DNA from: an uncultured Actinomycetes bacterium
GTDB lineage: Bacteria > Actinomycetota > Actinomycetes > S36-B12 > UBA10799
DNA: 64,000 nucleotides
Direction: 5' to 3'
NCBI GenBank assembly: GCA_946803585.1
Contig: CAMPEQ010000007.1
Span: 218,451 to 282,450 of the forward strand
Shown: piece after piece, positions 17,564 to 29,221 of the stretch
Layout of the letters: every line of letters starts with the position of its first letter
Numbering within the stretch: the first letter of the stretch is position 1
Notes under the pieces: model-generated
Seen by the model: the letters and a program-made list of their open reading frames with translations, nothing else
Database searches by the model: none
Told to the model about the DNA's origin: nothing
Made by a program: the position numbers and the translations under genes

Positions 17564-18864
17564 GTCAGCTACTTGAGAACACGACCTCTGCCGACGTCAG
17601 CAATGCCATCAACGTTGAACGCCACAAGATGGGCGCAACCGCCACGGGGATGGTGCTGACCTTCATCATCGTGACCGATGAACTACATCAATCTGAAGCG
17701 ACGCGAGCAGCCACCTTCGCAGCGAATCAGCACCCATGTCGGATCATCGTGGTCATCCCTCGTCCCGGTCGCGGCAAGCCACAGCTTGACGCTGAACTGT
17801 GGGTGGGAGACCGGGAGGGCCTCGGGGAGACCGTCAAACTGCGGCTCAAGGGCCCGCTCGCCCACCACGAGGCCTCAGTTGTGCTCCCTCTCCTACTCCC
17901 CGACACACCGGTTGTCGTCTGGTGGCCGGCGAACGCGCCCAAGGTCCCTGCCGAGGACCCAGTTGGGCGTCTAGCGAATCGACGCGTGACCGACACCGCC
18001 CCTCACAATCGACCGCTGACTGCGCTGGAGAACCGCATTGCCAGCTATCACGCGGGTGATACCGACTTGGCGTGGACGCGTACGACACCCTGGCGTTCGA
18101 TGTTGGCCACAGCTCTGGACGAACCCCACGCCGACATCACGAGCGGAACTGTCGCAAGTGAACGGAACAACGCTAGTGCGCGGCTCCTAGCCGGTTGGCT
18201 ACAAAGCAAGCTCCAGGTCCCGGTTAAAGTCCGCAACTCTCGCGGGCCTGGCGTCACCAGTGTCACCCTAGAAACTACCGACGGTCCGATCGAGTTGGCT
18301 CGGCCAGATGGCGAGATGGCGACGCTAACGAGGAGCCGCGGTGTGACTCGCAAGATCCCACTCGCTCGCCGCGAGATGCGAGATCTGGTGGCTGAGGAGC
18401 TTCGCCGTCTGGACGCCGATGAGATCTACGCGGAGGCTCTGGCGGAAGTGGCAGCCGGACTTGGTCGCGACGACGTGGGCAAGAAGAACCGCCGAGGTGC
18501 GGCACAGCGCTCGCGGAAGAAGCCCGCACGTGGATACGGACCGATGGGCACTGCCAACCGTCCTCGGCGCAGTAGCAAGGGGACTTCCCTGCCAATGACT
18601 CCCTCGGAAGAGGAGGCTAAGTCCGGTACATCCCATGCGTCGACCGAGTCGACGCCCACCTCAGCGTCATCGACGAAGAAATCTACGCCGAAGAAGCCAT
18701 CCACGCCTAAGCAGACAGCAACAAAGAAGGCGACAACAAAGAGGGCCGCACCTAAGAAGGCCGCGGCGAGCAAACCCGCCGCAAAACAACCCGCATCCAA
18801 GAAGGCATCGGCGACAAAGGCGCCAGCCAAGAAGCGCACCGCGAGAAAGTCACCCGCTAAGTAG
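17560..18864 (+). CDS. opcA: OpcA glucose-6-phosphate dehydrogenase assembly protein with a basic C-terminal tail
   Basis: OpcA is the factor that activates G6PDH in cyanobacteria and actinobacteria. Residues 1 to about 305 match the normal domain, including PDTPVVVWWPANAP. From about residue 307 (nucleotide 18478) there is a 128-residue extension: first Arg/Gly/Ser-rich, then dominated by Lys, Ala, Thr and Pro with repeated KK-A/S/T-x units, like histone H1 or the tail of mycobacterial HupB. I recall OpcA as about 300 residues elsewhere, so this is an addition. The ATG at 17560 follows GGAGGAG and overlaps the zwf stop. A TTG twelve bases earlier is a less likely start. Confidence 0.94.
   Translation: MSQLLENTTSADVSNAINVERHKMGATATGMVLTFIIVTDELHQSEATRAATFAANQHPCRIIVVIPRPGRGKPQLDAELWVGDREGLGETVKLRLKGPLAHHEASVVLPLLLPDTPVVVWWPANAPKVPAEDPVGRLANRRVTDTAPHNRPLTALENRIASYHAGDTDLAWTRTTPWRSMLATALDEPHADITSGTVASERNNASARLLAGWLQSKLQVPVKVRNSRGPGVTSVTLETTDGPIELARPDGEMATLTRSRGVTRKIPLARREMRDLVAEELRRLDADEIYAEALAEVAAGLGRDDVGKKNRRGAAQRSRKKPARGYGPMGTANRPRRSSKGTSLPMTPSEEEAKSGTSHASTESTPTSASSTKKSTPKKPSTPKQTATKKATTKRAAPKKAAASKPAAKQPASKKASATKAPAKKRTARKSPAK
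18478..18861 (+). repeat. Low-complexity region encoding the lysine-rich OpcA tail
   Basis: This part of opcA is built of imperfect Lys-Lys-Ala/Ser/Thr codon clusters. It has no exact repeat unit but is strongly biased in composition compared with the rest of the gene. Confidence 0.75.
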
Positions 18865-18930
18865 GCACCTAACTCTTCCCACCGACAAGTAGCTAGCACG
18901 CAAGCCGACCAAGAATAGGAAACCTCACCT

Positions 18931-19674
18931 ATGAGCAGCCCCCAAGAACTCATCGTCTACCCCGACCACGACACTCTTGCCGCGGCCGGAGCTGCACGCC
19001 TGATCACGGCCATCGCAGATGCTCAAGCAGCGCGAGGTACTGCCCACATCTCGTTGACCGGCGGACGTGGTGGGACCTCGCTACTGGCGGCAGTGTTGGC
19101 CTCGCCCGCGGTCGGGGCGGTCGACTGGTCAAACGTCGACTTCTGGTGGTCTGACGAACGCTTTCTTCCGGAGGGTGATCCAGAACGGAACGAGACGGGG
19201 GCACGCGAAGCCCTCCTCGATCACATCCCCGCGCTACCAGAGAAGGTTCACTACATGCCGCGCCTCGGCGAGGAGTTCGGCGAGGATGTCGATGCCGCAG
19301 CAGCCGGGTACGCCAAAGAACTGGCAGAGGCATTTGGCAGCGCAGTGCCAGTCTTTGATGTGTCAATGCTTGGCATCGGTGAGGACGCCCACGTTGCGTC
19401 ATTGTTCCCTGGCCGTGATGAGCAGTTCGAGGTCGCATCGACCGTTTCGGTTCGCAATTCTCCGAAACCGCCCCCCACTCGCTGCACCTTTACGATGCCG
19501 ACGATCCAATCCTCACTTGAGGTATGGCTCATCGCCTCGGGCGCTGGAAAAGCTGATGCGATCAAGCTCGCGACATCTAATCTGTCAGCGAAGGAGGCCC
19601 CCGCAGGCGTTGCGCGGGGTTTCAAACGCTCCCTAGTCCTGTGCGACAGGGACGCAGCTGCTGAGGTTCTTTAG
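18931..19674 (+). CDS. pgl: 6-phosphogluconolactonase
   Basis: Pgl hydrolyses the lactone made by Zwf. The 247-residue protein has the DevB/NagB-fold motifs SLTGGRGGTSLL near the N-terminus, WWSDERFLPEGDPERN, and the catalytic loop MLGIGEDAHVASLFPG. It ends the plus-strand pentose phosphate block; no gnd is present here. The 66-base spacer after opcA carries GGAAAC as a weak ribosome-binding site. The 3' end overlaps rbpA by four bases in convergent orientation. Confidence 0.94.
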   Translation: MSSPQELIVYPDHDTLAAAGAARLITAIADAQAARGTAHISLTGGRGGTSLLAAVLASPAVGAVDWSNVDFWWSDERFLPEGDPERNETGAREALLDHIPALPEKVHYMPRLGEEFGEDVDAAAAGYAKELAEAFGSAVPVFDVSMLGIGEDAHVASLFPGRDEQFEVASTVSVRNSPKPPPTRCTFTMPTIQSSLEVWLIASGAGKADAIKLATSNLSAKEAPAGVARGFKRSLVLCDRDAAAEVL

Positions 19675-20012
19675 CCCTCAGATTTGCGGTGGCGGTCGAG
19701 TGCCTCTTGCAGGATATCGCCACCGTCACCATCTGATCGACGCTCTTTGACGTAAGCCAAATGGGTCTTATAAGGCTCGGTCTTCGGGGGCGCAGGCGGA
19801 TTATCTCGGTCGGTTCCAGCCGGCCAACCGCAACGTGGACAATCCCACTGCTCTGGTGGCGCAACATCAACGGCAAAGCTTGGTGTGGACTCATGTCCGT
19901 TGGCGCACCAGAACGATACGTCCGCGCGTGGTGCTGGTGTCCCCCGCTCTGCCTCGCCCATGGGTCCTGCGCCGACCCGACTTCCACGTATTGCACTACC
20001 ACCTGATGCCAC
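19671..20012 (-). CDS. rbpA: RNA polymerase-binding protein RbpA
   Basis: RbpA is an actinobacterial essential factor that stabilises RNA polymerase open complexes with principal sigma factors. The 113-residue product starts with GGSAIRGSRVG, equivalent to the N-terminal motif of known RbpA. It has the zinc-type core with FWCANGHE and WDCPRCG, and a basic C-terminal helix (YVKERRSDGDG...ALDRHRK). The GTG at 20012 follows an AGGAG five bases earlier, preferred over a longer frame that starts inside secG. It lies eight bases after secG. Confidence 0.92.
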   Translation of the reverse strand: MASGGSAIRGSRVGAGPMGEAERGTPAPRADVSFWCANGHESTPSFAVDVAPPEQWDCPRCGWPAGTDRDNPPAPPKTEPYKTHLAYVKERRSDGDGGDILQEALDRHRKSEG

Positions 20013-20020
20013 GACTACTC

Positions 20021-20254
20021 CTAGAGGCTCTTGACGAGGAATCCGAGGCCGATAATGCACGCGGCCCAGATCAGTCCAACTCCGACAGTGAGGCGATCTA
20101 GGTTGCGCTCGGCAACACTCGAACCGCCAACGGACGAGGTGACGCCGCCACCGAAGAGGTCGGAGAGGCCTCCACCCTTGCCCTTATGTAGCAGAATCAA
20201 GACAATCATGAGAATGCTGGTAACCACCAGGATGATCTCAAGAACGACTGCCAC
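20021..20254 (-). CDS. secG: Preprotein translocase subunit SecG
   Basis: This 77-residue protein has the SecG pattern: a first membrane helix (EIILVVTSILMIVLILLH), a cytosolic KGKGGGLSDLFGGG loop and a second helix (VGLIWAACIIGLGFLV). SecG assists SecYE during protein export. The gene follows tpiA and precedes rbpA, the usual actinobacterial order. It starts with GTG after an AAGGAGC ribosome-binding site. Confidence 0.95.
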   Translation of the reverse strand: MAVVLEIILVVTSILMIVLILLHKGKGGGLSDLFGGGVTSSVGGSSVAERNLDRLTVGVGLIWAACIIGLGFLVKSL

Positions 20255-20296
20255 AGCTTGCTCCTTCTAGTCAGATTTCGCGACGAACTACCGTGA

Positions 20297-20318
20297 GGCT
20301 ACACGCCGGCGTGTAGCC
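20297..20318 (-). terminator. Perfect 22-base palindrome across the tpiA stop codon
   Basis: GGCTACACGCC is followed immediately by its exact reverse complement, and the palindrome contains the tpiA stop. As RNA it would form a hairpin of about nine pairs with a four-base loop. No T-run follows, and secG lies only 43 bases on, so it may be a transcript-stabilising or attenuating element rather than a full terminator. Confidence 0.4.
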
Positions 20319-21093
20319 GGTATCGGATCAGCGTCACAAACTCGTCGGGATCCAGGCTCGCGCCGCCCACGAGGCCCCCGTCAATATCAGGCATCGCCAT
20401 GAGGCCAGCCACGTTGCCGGACTTCATTGAACCGCCATAGAGGACCCTGACGGCCTGTGCCACGTCGTCACCAAACATCTCCGCAAGACGAAGTCGGATC
20501 GCCCCGCACACCTCTTGGGCATCATCTGGCGTGGCCACCTCTCCAGTGCCGATCGCCCAGACGGGCTCGTACGCCACGACGGTCTTGCGGACCTGATCGG
20601 AGTCCAATCCGGCAAGTCCTGCCTCGAGTTGACCGAGGGTGAAGCCGACCTGGCCGCCTTCTTTACGGATATCCAGCCCCTCACCGACGCACATAATTGG
20701 GGTGAGTCCGCTCCGAAGCGCTGCGTGCACCTTGGTGTTGACCTGCTCGTTTGTCTCGCCGTGATACTGGCGGCGCTCGCTGTGACCCACCGTGGCAAAC
20801 GTACAACCCAGTTTGGCCAGCATTGCACCGGAGATCTCCCCCGTGTAAGCCCCGGAATCGTGCGCGGAAATATCTTGGGCGCCGTAAACAATCTTGAGCT
20901 TGTCACCATCGACGAGGGTTTGGACCGACCGGATATCAGTGAAGGGCGGCAAGACCGCAACCTCACAGGCCACGTAATCGTCTGGCTTTAGTGTGAATGC
21001 CAACTTTTGCACGAGACCAATCGCCTCGAAGTGGTTGAGATTCATCTTCCAGTTGCCAGCCATCAGTGGCTTGCGGGGGGTGTTTTGCGTCAT
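20299..21093 (-). CDS. tpiA: Triosephosphate isomerase
   Basis: TpiA interconverts dihydroxyacetone phosphate and glyceraldehyde 3-phosphate. The 264-residue protein has MAGNWKMN, the histidine motif TVGHSERR, the catalytic glutamate in [12 protein letters not shown], and the phosphate loop [10 protein letters not shown]. The ATG lies 16 bases after pgk in the gap-pgk-tpiA glycolytic run. Length and motifs are normal. Confidence 0.97.
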   Translation of the reverse strand: MTQNTPRKPLMAGNWKMNLNHFEAIGLVQKLAFTLKPDDYVACEVAVLPPFTDIRSVQTLVDGDKLKIVYGAQDISAHDSGAYTGEISGAMLAKLGCTFATVGHSERRQYHGETNEQVNTKVHAALRSGLTPIMCVGEGLDIRKEGGQVGFTLGQLEAGLAGLDSDQVRKTVVAYEPVWAIGTGEVATPDDAQEVCGAIRLRLAEMFGDDVAQAVRVLYGGSMKSGNVAGLMAMPDIDGGLVGGASLDPDEFVTLIRYRLHAGV

Positions 21094-21109
21094 AAGGAGA
21101 CTTCAGCCT

Positions 21110-23439
<2,330 letters not shown>

Positions 23440-24420
23440 CTAGGGAGCAAGCATCTCCGGGGTCAACACCGCTTCGGTGTCAGCAACGCCTGTCTCACGG
23501 GCACGCTTGTCGGCCATTGCGAGCAGGCGTCTGATTCGTCCGGCGATTGCATCTTTAGTCATGGGTGGGTCCGCGAGCGCGCCGAGTTCTTCAAGGCTCG
23601 CCTGCTTGTGCTCAACCCGCAGGCGTCCCGCGTCCCGGAGGTGGTCTGGCACATTGTCACCCAGGATCTCCAGGGCTCGCTCGACGCGTGCACCGGCCGC
23701 GACGGCGGCTCGCGCCGATCGCCGGAGATTCGCGTCATCGAAGTTCGCCAGCCGATGTGCGGAGGCCTTAACCTCCCGGCGCATGCGCCGTTCCTCCCAA
23801 GCGAGGACGGAATCGTGTGCGCCCAATCGGGTAAGCAGCGCGCTAATCGTGTCGCCGTCGCGGATCACTACCCGATCGACGCCACGAACTTCGCGGGACT
23901 TTGATGCCATCTGCATTCGCCGCGCAGCGCCAACTAGGGCCAGCGCAGCCTCCGGACCAGGACAAGTTATCTCGAGGGCGGATGATCGCCCTGGCTCGGT
24001 AAGCGAGCCGTGTGCCAAGAATGCTCCACGCCATGCTGCCTCGATATCGCAGACCGCACCAGTCACTGTCTGGGGTGGCAATCCGCGCACCGGACGGCCT
24101 GAGCCATCGACCAAGCCTGTCTGGCGAGCGAGCTGTTCGCCGCCATTGATCACCCGCACGAGGTACCGGTTGCCCTTGCGAAGACCACCAGGATGAACAA
24201 CTGCCAGGTCGGCCGTATGGCCGTAGACCTCTTGGATGAACTGCCGCAAACGTCGAGCGGCAGAACCGGTATCGAGCTCCGCCTCCACGACGATCTTCCC
24301 GCTGACAATATGCAATCCGCCTGCGAACCTGAGCATCGTAGAAACCTCCGCCTTGCGGCAGCAGGTCTTGGATACCTCGTAGCGACTGAGTTCGTCTTTC
24401 ACTGCGGAAGTCATTGCCAT
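23440..24420 (-). CDS. whiA: WhiA, sporulation/cell-division regulator
   Basis: WhiA joins a LAGLIDADG-like fold to a C-terminal helix-turn-helix and controls cell division genes in actinobacteria, including non-sporulating ones. The 326-residue product starts [25 protein letters not shown], as in the family, and ends with the HTH region [32 protein letters not shown]. The ATG at 24420 is two bases from the yvcK stop; a longer frame runs upstream through yvcK but is not real. It is the last gene of uvrC-rapZ-yvcK-whiA. Confidence 0.96.
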   Translation of the reverse strand: MAMTSAVKDELSRYEVSKTCCRKAEVSTMLRFAGGLHIVSGKIVVEAELDTGSAARRLRQFIQEVYGHTADLAVVHPGGLRKGNRYLVRVINGGEQLARQTGLVDGSGRPVRGLPPQTVTGAVCDIEAAWRGAFLAHGSLTEPGRSSALEITCPGPEAALALVGAARRMQMASKSREVRGVDRVVIRDGDTISALLTRLGAHDSVLAWEERRMRREVKASAHRLANFDDANLRRSARAAVAAGARVERALEILGDNVPDHLRDAGRLRVEHKQASLEELGALADPPMTKDAIAGRIRRLLAMADKRARETGVADTEAVLTPEMLAP

Positions 24421-24422
24421 GC

Positions 24423-25505
24423 CTAGATATTGCCATGGGGAAGCAAGGTCCCGAGGGCTCCTACCAAAAGATCTGGGTCGTGACGGGCAGATAGTCCTGC
24501 TTTCACGGCGTCTTTGTCGGCAACTTCGGCGAAAACTAACTCCGCACCAACATCGCTGCAGGCGATCTCTAGCTCTTCGAGATTGTTCACACAGCTGGGA
24601 TCTGCGACCACCACGTCGAGGGTGACATCGGGAAATTGGCGGTACCAATCGCGCAGATACTGGGCGCTTGTGAAGTCCTGCGTGCTGTACATGAACTCGT
24701 CGCCGGCAGGGATCGTCTTGCCGTCGAGATTCAACACGAGGATCTTTGGGCACGTTAACCCTGCGAGTGCAGCCCGCACTCCTGGAACCAGCAGATGGGG
24801 AAGCACCGAGGTGTACCAACTACCAGGTCCTAAGACAATGGCATCAGCCACCAGGATCGCCGCGACCGCTTCGGGGCACGCTACGGGAGCGCTCGGTGCG
24901 ACCCGAAGGTCGAGGACGGTTCCGGTACTGTGCTCCAGCTCAACTTGGCCAACGACCTCCGTAACCTTCTCCGGATCACGTGGGTCCATTCCCTGGACCT
25001 GAGCCACAATGTTCAGCGGCTCTTCCGCAACGGGAAGTACGCGCCCGCGTGCGCCCAGCAGTGCAGCTACCCAATCCAGCCCCTCGACAAGGCTGCCGGT
25101 CTCCTCCCAAAGCGAGGCGATCAGCAGGTTGCCGGTGGCGTGGCCCTTCAGCTCGCCCTCACCACCGAATCGGTGCTGCATGACCCGAGACCACATCTGA
25201 CCCCAAGCATCGTCCCCGCATAGAGCTGCCAGTGCCATTCGAAGATCACCCGGTGGCGGTAGCTCGAGTTCGGTCCGAATCCGTCCGCTGGAGCCTCCGT
25301 CATCTGCGACTCCGACGATCGCAGTCACGTCACCGGTAAGCCGGCGCAATGCACGTAACGAGGTAGAGAGCCCATGACCGCCACCTAGGGCAACGACAGC
25401 TGGATCGGCTGAGTTGGGAGCTCGCCGGGGATTGACCCCCGCAGTTGCGGTCTGAGCCGAGTCCGGTGCCGTGGAACTACGCGATCCGATCGGCGGGACG
25501 CTCAC
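24423..25505 (-). CDS. yvcK: YvcK/CofD-like gluconeogenesis factor
   Basis: YvcK is a CofD-fold, UDP-sugar-binding protein needed for growth on gluconeogenic carbon and for normal cell shape. The 360-residue protein has [19 protein letters not shown] and [13 protein letters not shown] near the N-terminus and [18 protein letters not shown] in the middle. An N-terminal extension of about 35 polar residues precedes the domain. Its GTG start is two bases after the rapZ stop. Confidence 0.94.
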   Translation of the reverse strand: MSVPPIGSRSSTAPDSAQTATAGVNPRRAPNSADPAVVALGGGHGLSTSLRALRRLTGDVTAIVGVADDGGSSGRIRTELELPPPGDLRMALAALCGDDAWGQMWSRVMQHRFGGEGELKGHATGNLLIASLWEETGSLVEGLDWVAALLGARGRVLPVAEEPLNIVAQVQGMDPRDPEKVTEVVGQVELEHSTGTVLDLRVAPSAPVACPEAVAAILVADAIVLGPGSWYTSVLPHLLVPGVRAALAGLTCPKILVLNLDGKTIPAGDEFMYSTQDFTSAQYLRDWYRQFPDVTLDVVVADPSCVNNLEELEIACSDVGAELVFAEVADKDAVKAGLSARHDPDLLVGALGTLLPHGNI

Positions 25506-25507
25506 GG

Positions 25508-26374
25508 CTACTCCTTGCCCAGGTCGCGATGTAGGACGAGCGTTTCCATTCCCTGTTTGACGAGCCTCGCCGCCAAATGCTCCGTCATCGCGACGCTGCG
25601 GTGCTTTCCGCCAGTGCAGCCGATCGCGATCGTTACGTACTGCTTGCCTTCACGCAGGTACCCGTCTGCGACCAGATCGAGCAGCGCTGCGTATCGGTCG
25701 AGGAACTCGCGGGCGGCAGGCTGGCTGGTGACGTAATCACTGACCCCGTCGTCCTTGCCGGTCGATTCACGAAGCTCGGGAACCCAATAAGGGTTCGGAA
25801 GGAACCGCATATCAGCAACGAGGTCGGCGTCCACCGGAATCCCATACTTGAAACCGAACGACATCACCGTTGCTCGAAGTGCCACGTCGTCGTCGAGACG
25901 AAAGGCAGATTCGATCTTACGGCGAAGATCGTGAACGTTCAGCGAACCGGTGTCTATCACTAAGTCGGCGGCCCCACGAAGGTCCGCGAGGACCTCCCGC
26001 TCAGAGTCCAGGCCGGTGAGCACTCGTCCGGCTCCCTGGAGTGGATGGGGGCGTCGGTTCGATTCAAATCGACGAACCAAGACCTCGTTCGAGGCTTCCA
26101 GGAACAGTATTCGAACGTCTACCCCAGTGGATCTCAGCTCGGCGACTTCATCGGGCAGGTCCTCGAAGCTACTGCCACCCCGCACATCAACGATCACCGC
26201 AACTCGAGTAGCGGTTCCGCCTTCTTCGACGGAGGCCATAAGTTCTGGGAGCAGTCGGGGCGGGAGGTTGTCAACTACGAACCAGCCCAGGTCTTCCAGC
26301 GCCCGGGCTGCAGTTGTTCGCCCGGCGCCCGACATCCCAGTAACCAGTACAAGCTCAATCTGCTGCGGAACCAT
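25508..26374 (-). CDS. rapZ: RapZ-like P-loop nucleotide-binding protein
   Basis: The 288-residue protein has an N-terminal P-loop TGMSGAGRTTAARAL, with Arg where classical Walker A motifs have Lys, as I recall for other actinobacterial homologues. The C-terminal domain has the signature IAIGCTGGKHRSVAMTEHLA. In E. coli RapZ directs RNase E to a small RNA; in actinobacteria the role is not settled, though the gene is always near whiA. It begins inside the uvrC 3' end (20-base overlap). Confidence 0.94.
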   Translation of the reverse strand: MVPQQIELVLVTGMSGAGRTTAARALEDLGWFVVDNLPPRLLPELMASVEEGGTATRVAVIVDVRGGSSFEDLPDEVAELRSTGVDVRILFLEASNEVLVRRFESNRRPHPLQGAGRVLTGLDSEREVLADLRGAADLVIDTGSLNVHDLRRKIESAFRLDDDVALRATVMSFGFKYGIPVDADLVADMRFLPNPYWVPELRESTGKDDGVSDYVTSQPAAREFLDRYAALLDLVADGYLREGKQYVTIAIGCTGGKHRSVAMTEHLAARLVKQGMETLVLHRDLGKE

Positions 26375-28349
26375 GTTCGCTAGCTTCCCCTAAGAGCTCA
26401 CCGGTCGTCACGTTGATTCCGCCATTCATCGCGGTTAATCCGGAATTGTTGTCCTGGCCAGCGCCGCCCTCGCCGTCCGAGGCGGAGGCGCCGAGGGTCT
26501 CAAGGAGCGTTTTGGCTAGAACCGGGCCGACACCGGGGACTTCCTCGATCTCGGCCAATGAGGCGCCCTTGAGCCTTCGGACCGAGCCGAAGTGTTTGAG
26601 GACAGCTTTGCGCTTGGTCGGCCCCATTCCCGGCACCTCGTCGAGCACGCTCGCCATCGCGCGGGCTCCGCGCCGTTGTCGGTGGTAGGCCACCGCGAAT
26701 CGGTGCGCTTCGTCTCTGACGCGCTGTAACAGGAACAACCCTTCGCTGCGTCTTGGGAGGATCACCGGATCAGTCTCGCTAGGAAGCCATACTTCTTCGA
26801 GTCGCTTGGCTAGGCCACACACCGCAATGAAGTCGATCCCGAGCGCGGTCAGTGCGGCAACTGCGGCCTGCACCTGGGGCGCTCCCCCATCCACCACAAG
26901 AAGGCCCGGTCGGTAGCGAGATTTGGTCTGCTCGGCATCGTCCTCGCCGTCCGGTGAAAGGCGACCAAACCGTCGGGTCACGGCCTCGTACATCGCGGCG
27001 AGGTCGTCCTTGTGATCAGTGATCGCATACTTGCGGTAGTCGGACTTCTTAGCCAGTCCATCCTCGAAGACCACAATTGATGCAGTCAGGTCTGTGCCGT
27101 GGTGACCAGAAATATCGATGCATTCGATTCGAAGCGGTGCGAGCGGAAGATCCAAGTACTCCTGTAACTGCTCGAGCGCTTGGCTGCGCGAGGATAAGTC
27201 GCTCGCTCGGCGGACCTTGTGCAGATTCAGGCTCTGCTCGGCGTTGCGCACGACTGTCTCCATGAGATCACGCTTCGCGCCCCGGACCGGAACGGCAATC
27301 GTGACTTTAGATCCTCGTTTGCCTGACAACCAGGTTGTCAATATCCGAATCTCAGGTACCGGGTGCGATACCAAGAGCTCCTTGGGAATCGCCATTGCCG
27401 AGCCGTCCTCACCTTCCTCGCCATACAACTGCATCGCGAGTTGCTCGAGAAGATCTGAATCATCGGCTTCAACCGTGCGCTCCACAATGAACCCACGTTG
27501 ACCCGTGACTCTGCCACCACGAACATGGAACACCTGAACGGAAGCCTGTAGCTCGTCTGACACAACCCCGAGGACATCCGCATCAACCCCATCGGGCAGC
27601 ACGACGGCACTTCGGGCTAGCGCCCGGCGTAGCGCGGCGAGATCGTCACGCAGGCGCGCGGCAAGTTCATAGTCCTGAATGGCTGCTGCCTCTTGCATTC
27701 GCCGCTCGATCGAACGAACGAAGCTGTCAGGTCTCCCACTCAGGAACCGACAGAGGTCCTCGGCCAGCGCACGGTGTTCCTGTTCACTCACTCGCCCCAC
27801 GCACGGAGCCGCACACCGACCGATATCACCGAGGAGGCAGGGTCGCTCCATCCGTTCATGGCGAACAAAGACTCCCTTAGAACAACTGCGAATCGGGAAG
27901 ACCCTCAGCAGTTGGTCAACTGTCTCGCGGATCGCCCAAGCGTGAGCGTAGGGGCCGAAGTAGCGGACGCCCTTCTTCTTTGCCCCACGCATTACCTGAA
28001 CTCGCGGGTACTGCTCATTCATTGTCACCGCGAGGTATGGGTAGGACTTATCGTCGCGATACCGGACGTTGAAACGGGGGTCGTACTGCTTGATCCACGA
28101 GTATTCCAGCTGCAGTGCCTCAACCTCGTTTGACACCGTCACCCAGTCGACGGAGCTCGCAGCATTGACCATCGCGTAAGTACGCGGGTGTAGGGAGCGA
28201 GGGTCGGCGAAATAGCTATTGAGGCGACTGCGCAGGCTACGCGCCTTCCCGACGTAAACCACGTCATCGTCGGCATCACGAAACCGATAGACGCCCGGGG
28301 CATCGGGAATGTCACCCGTCGCGGGTCGATACAAGTCCGGAGCCACCAT
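26355..28349 (-). CDS. uvrC: Excinuclease ABC subunit C
   Basis: UvrC makes both incisions in nucleotide excision repair. The 664-residue protein has the GIY-YIG domain (PGVYRFRDADDDVVYVGKA) at about residues 15-100, a UVR motif near 210 (EAAAIQDYELAARLRDDLAAL), the RNase H-like endonuclease domain, and two helix-hairpin-helix motifs near the end (VLDEVPGMGPTKRKAVL). A glycine-rich tail of about 45 residues follows. It heads uvrC-rapZ-yvcK-whiA. The ATG follows a leaderless-type -10 TACGCT. Confidence 0.97.
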   Translation of the reverse strand: MVAPDLYRPATGDIPDAPGVYRFRDADDDVVYVGKARSLRSRLNSYFADPRSLHPRTYAMVNAASSVDWVTVSNEVEALQLEYSWIKQYDPRFNVRYRDDKSYPYLAVTMNEQYPRVQVMRGAKKKGVRYFGPYAHAWAIRETVDQLLRVFPIRSCSKGVFVRHERMERPCLLGDIGRCAAPCVGRVSEQEHRALAEDLCRFLSGRPDSFVRSIERRMQEAAAIQDYELAARLRDDLAALRRALARSAVVLPDGVDADVLGVVSDELQASVQVFHVRGGRVTGQRGFIVERTVEADDSDLLEQLAMQLYGEEGEDGSAMAIPKELLVSHPVPEIRILTTWLSGKRGSKVTIAVPVRGAKRDLMETVVRNAEQSLNLHKVRRASDLSSRSQALEQLQEYLDLPLAPLRIECIDISGHHGTDLTASIVVFEDGLAKKSDYRKYAITDHKDDLAAMYEAVTRRFGRLSPDGEDDAEQTKSRYRPGLLVVDGGAPQVQAAVAALTALGIDFIAVCGLAKRLEEVWLPSETDPVILPRRSEGLFLLQRVRDEAHRFAVAYHRQRRGARAMASVLDEVPGMGPTKRKAVLKHFGSVRRLKGASLAEIEEVPGVGPVLAKTLLETLGASASDGEGGAGQDNNSGLTAMNGGINVTTGELLGEASEHGSAAD

Positions 28350-28355
28350 TTACCC

Positions 28356-28361
28356 AGCGTA
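28356..28361 (-). promoter_or_regulatory. Leaderless -10 element for uvrC
   Basis: TACGCT on the minus strand ends six bases before the uvrC ATG. Confidence 0.5.
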
Positions 28362-28461
28362 GTAGCGCAACCAACGTTCGCGCGACGCCCACCTCTCACC
28401 TGTAGCTTACTCAAACACGCGCACCCGAGTGTGTCTGCTGAGCAACGAGGCTTGGCAACCA

Positions 28462-28504
28462 CACTCAACGCCTACTTGAGTGAATGAGTCACGCTAGGTA
28501 GACC
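28462..28504 (+). promoter_or_regulatory. Promoter with inverted repeat upstream of the SGNH hydrolase gene
   Basis: A perfect dyad CACTCAA-N7-TTGAGTG (28462-28482) overlaps a -35 candidate TTGAGT (28476-28481), which is 17 bases from a -10 candidate TAGACC (28499-28504). The dyad could be an operator. The -10 match is modest. Confidence 0.4.
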
Positions 28505-28597
28505 GATTGTGACGCGTTGTGCCACGTCCCCGACAGGAGTATATGGACTGACTCACGGATCACCCCACGATCTGCGTTCATGAGAGACCCTCCGCTA

Positions 28598-29221
28598 ATG
28601 CCCCAAACAACTGTTCAGCGCGGCGCCGTGCTGTCTGCCGGACTTGCTCTCGGTGCGCTCTCATCAGTGGCGATCGGATCGGCCCCTGCTCAAGCTGCGC
28701 CGTCAAGCGAGGTCGACGTCAAGCGCTCGAAGGTGTTCGTGGTGGGTGATTCCCTCACTGTGGGAACTGCGCCCTATCTCCAGCGCAAGCTCGGACCTAA
28801 GGTCCGCTCACTGCATATTGACGCCCAAGTCGGCCGGTTCACCGGAACAGGGATCAACAAGCTCCGAAGTAAGCAGGCTCGACGGGCCGACATCTGGGTC
28901 GTCGCGCTTGGTACCAACGATGCTCCGAGCGCTAAGCGCACCAAGTCGAACGTGAAGAAGGTCCTTCGACTGGCAGGCTCTCGCAAGGTCATCTGGGTCA
29001 ATGTTGTCCGGCCAGGCGGCTATGGTGCGGTGAACCGGGTTCTTCGACAAATGGATAAGGCAAAGAAAAAGCTAACCGTGCTCGACTGGGCAGCGGTAGT
29101 GAGAGGTAAGTCCAGCCTGCTGGCCGGCGATCGCGTCCACCTCACGTCCTATGGCTACCAGATTCGAGCGAAACTCACCAAGCGCGCAGTTGTCGCGCTG
29201 GACACGACTCGGGACAACTAG
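28598..29221 (+). CDS. Secreted SGNH/GDSL-family hydrolase
   Basis: From ATG 28598 the 207-residue product has a signal peptide ending in SAPAQAAPSS and then an SGNH-type fold. The nucleophile serine lies in VVGDSLTVG, the block-III motif is ALGTNDAP, and the catalytic Asp/His are in GDRVHLTSYGY. Such enzymes cleave acyl or acetyl esters, often on cell-wall sugars or lipids. The protein is strongly basic after the signal. An in-frame ATG at 28580 is the alternative start. It converges on the Rieske lipoprotein gene with a four-base overlap. Substrate unknown. Confidence 0.82.
   Translation: MPQTTVQRGAVLSAGLALGALSSVAIGSAPAQAAPSSEVDVKRSKVFVVGDSLTVGTAPYLQRKLGPKVRSLHIDAQVGRFTGTGINKLRSKQARRADIWVVALGTNDAPSAKRTKSNVKKVLRLAGSRKVIWVNVVRPGGYGAVNRVLRQMDKAKKKLTVLDWAAVVRGKSSLLAGDRVHLTSYGYQIRAKLTKRAVVALDTTRDN

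Noticed and set aside
25508-26374. RapZ P-loop reading GAGRTT, apparently missing the Walker lysine
   Set aside because: Arginine at this place is, as far as I recall, usual in actinobacterial homologues, so it is not evidence of a broken gene.
28366-28381. Possible SOS box upstream of uvrC
   Set aside because: CGCAAC-N4-GTTCGC matches only the inner part of the consensus (left arm poorly), so it is not convincing compared with the perfect box at 35854.
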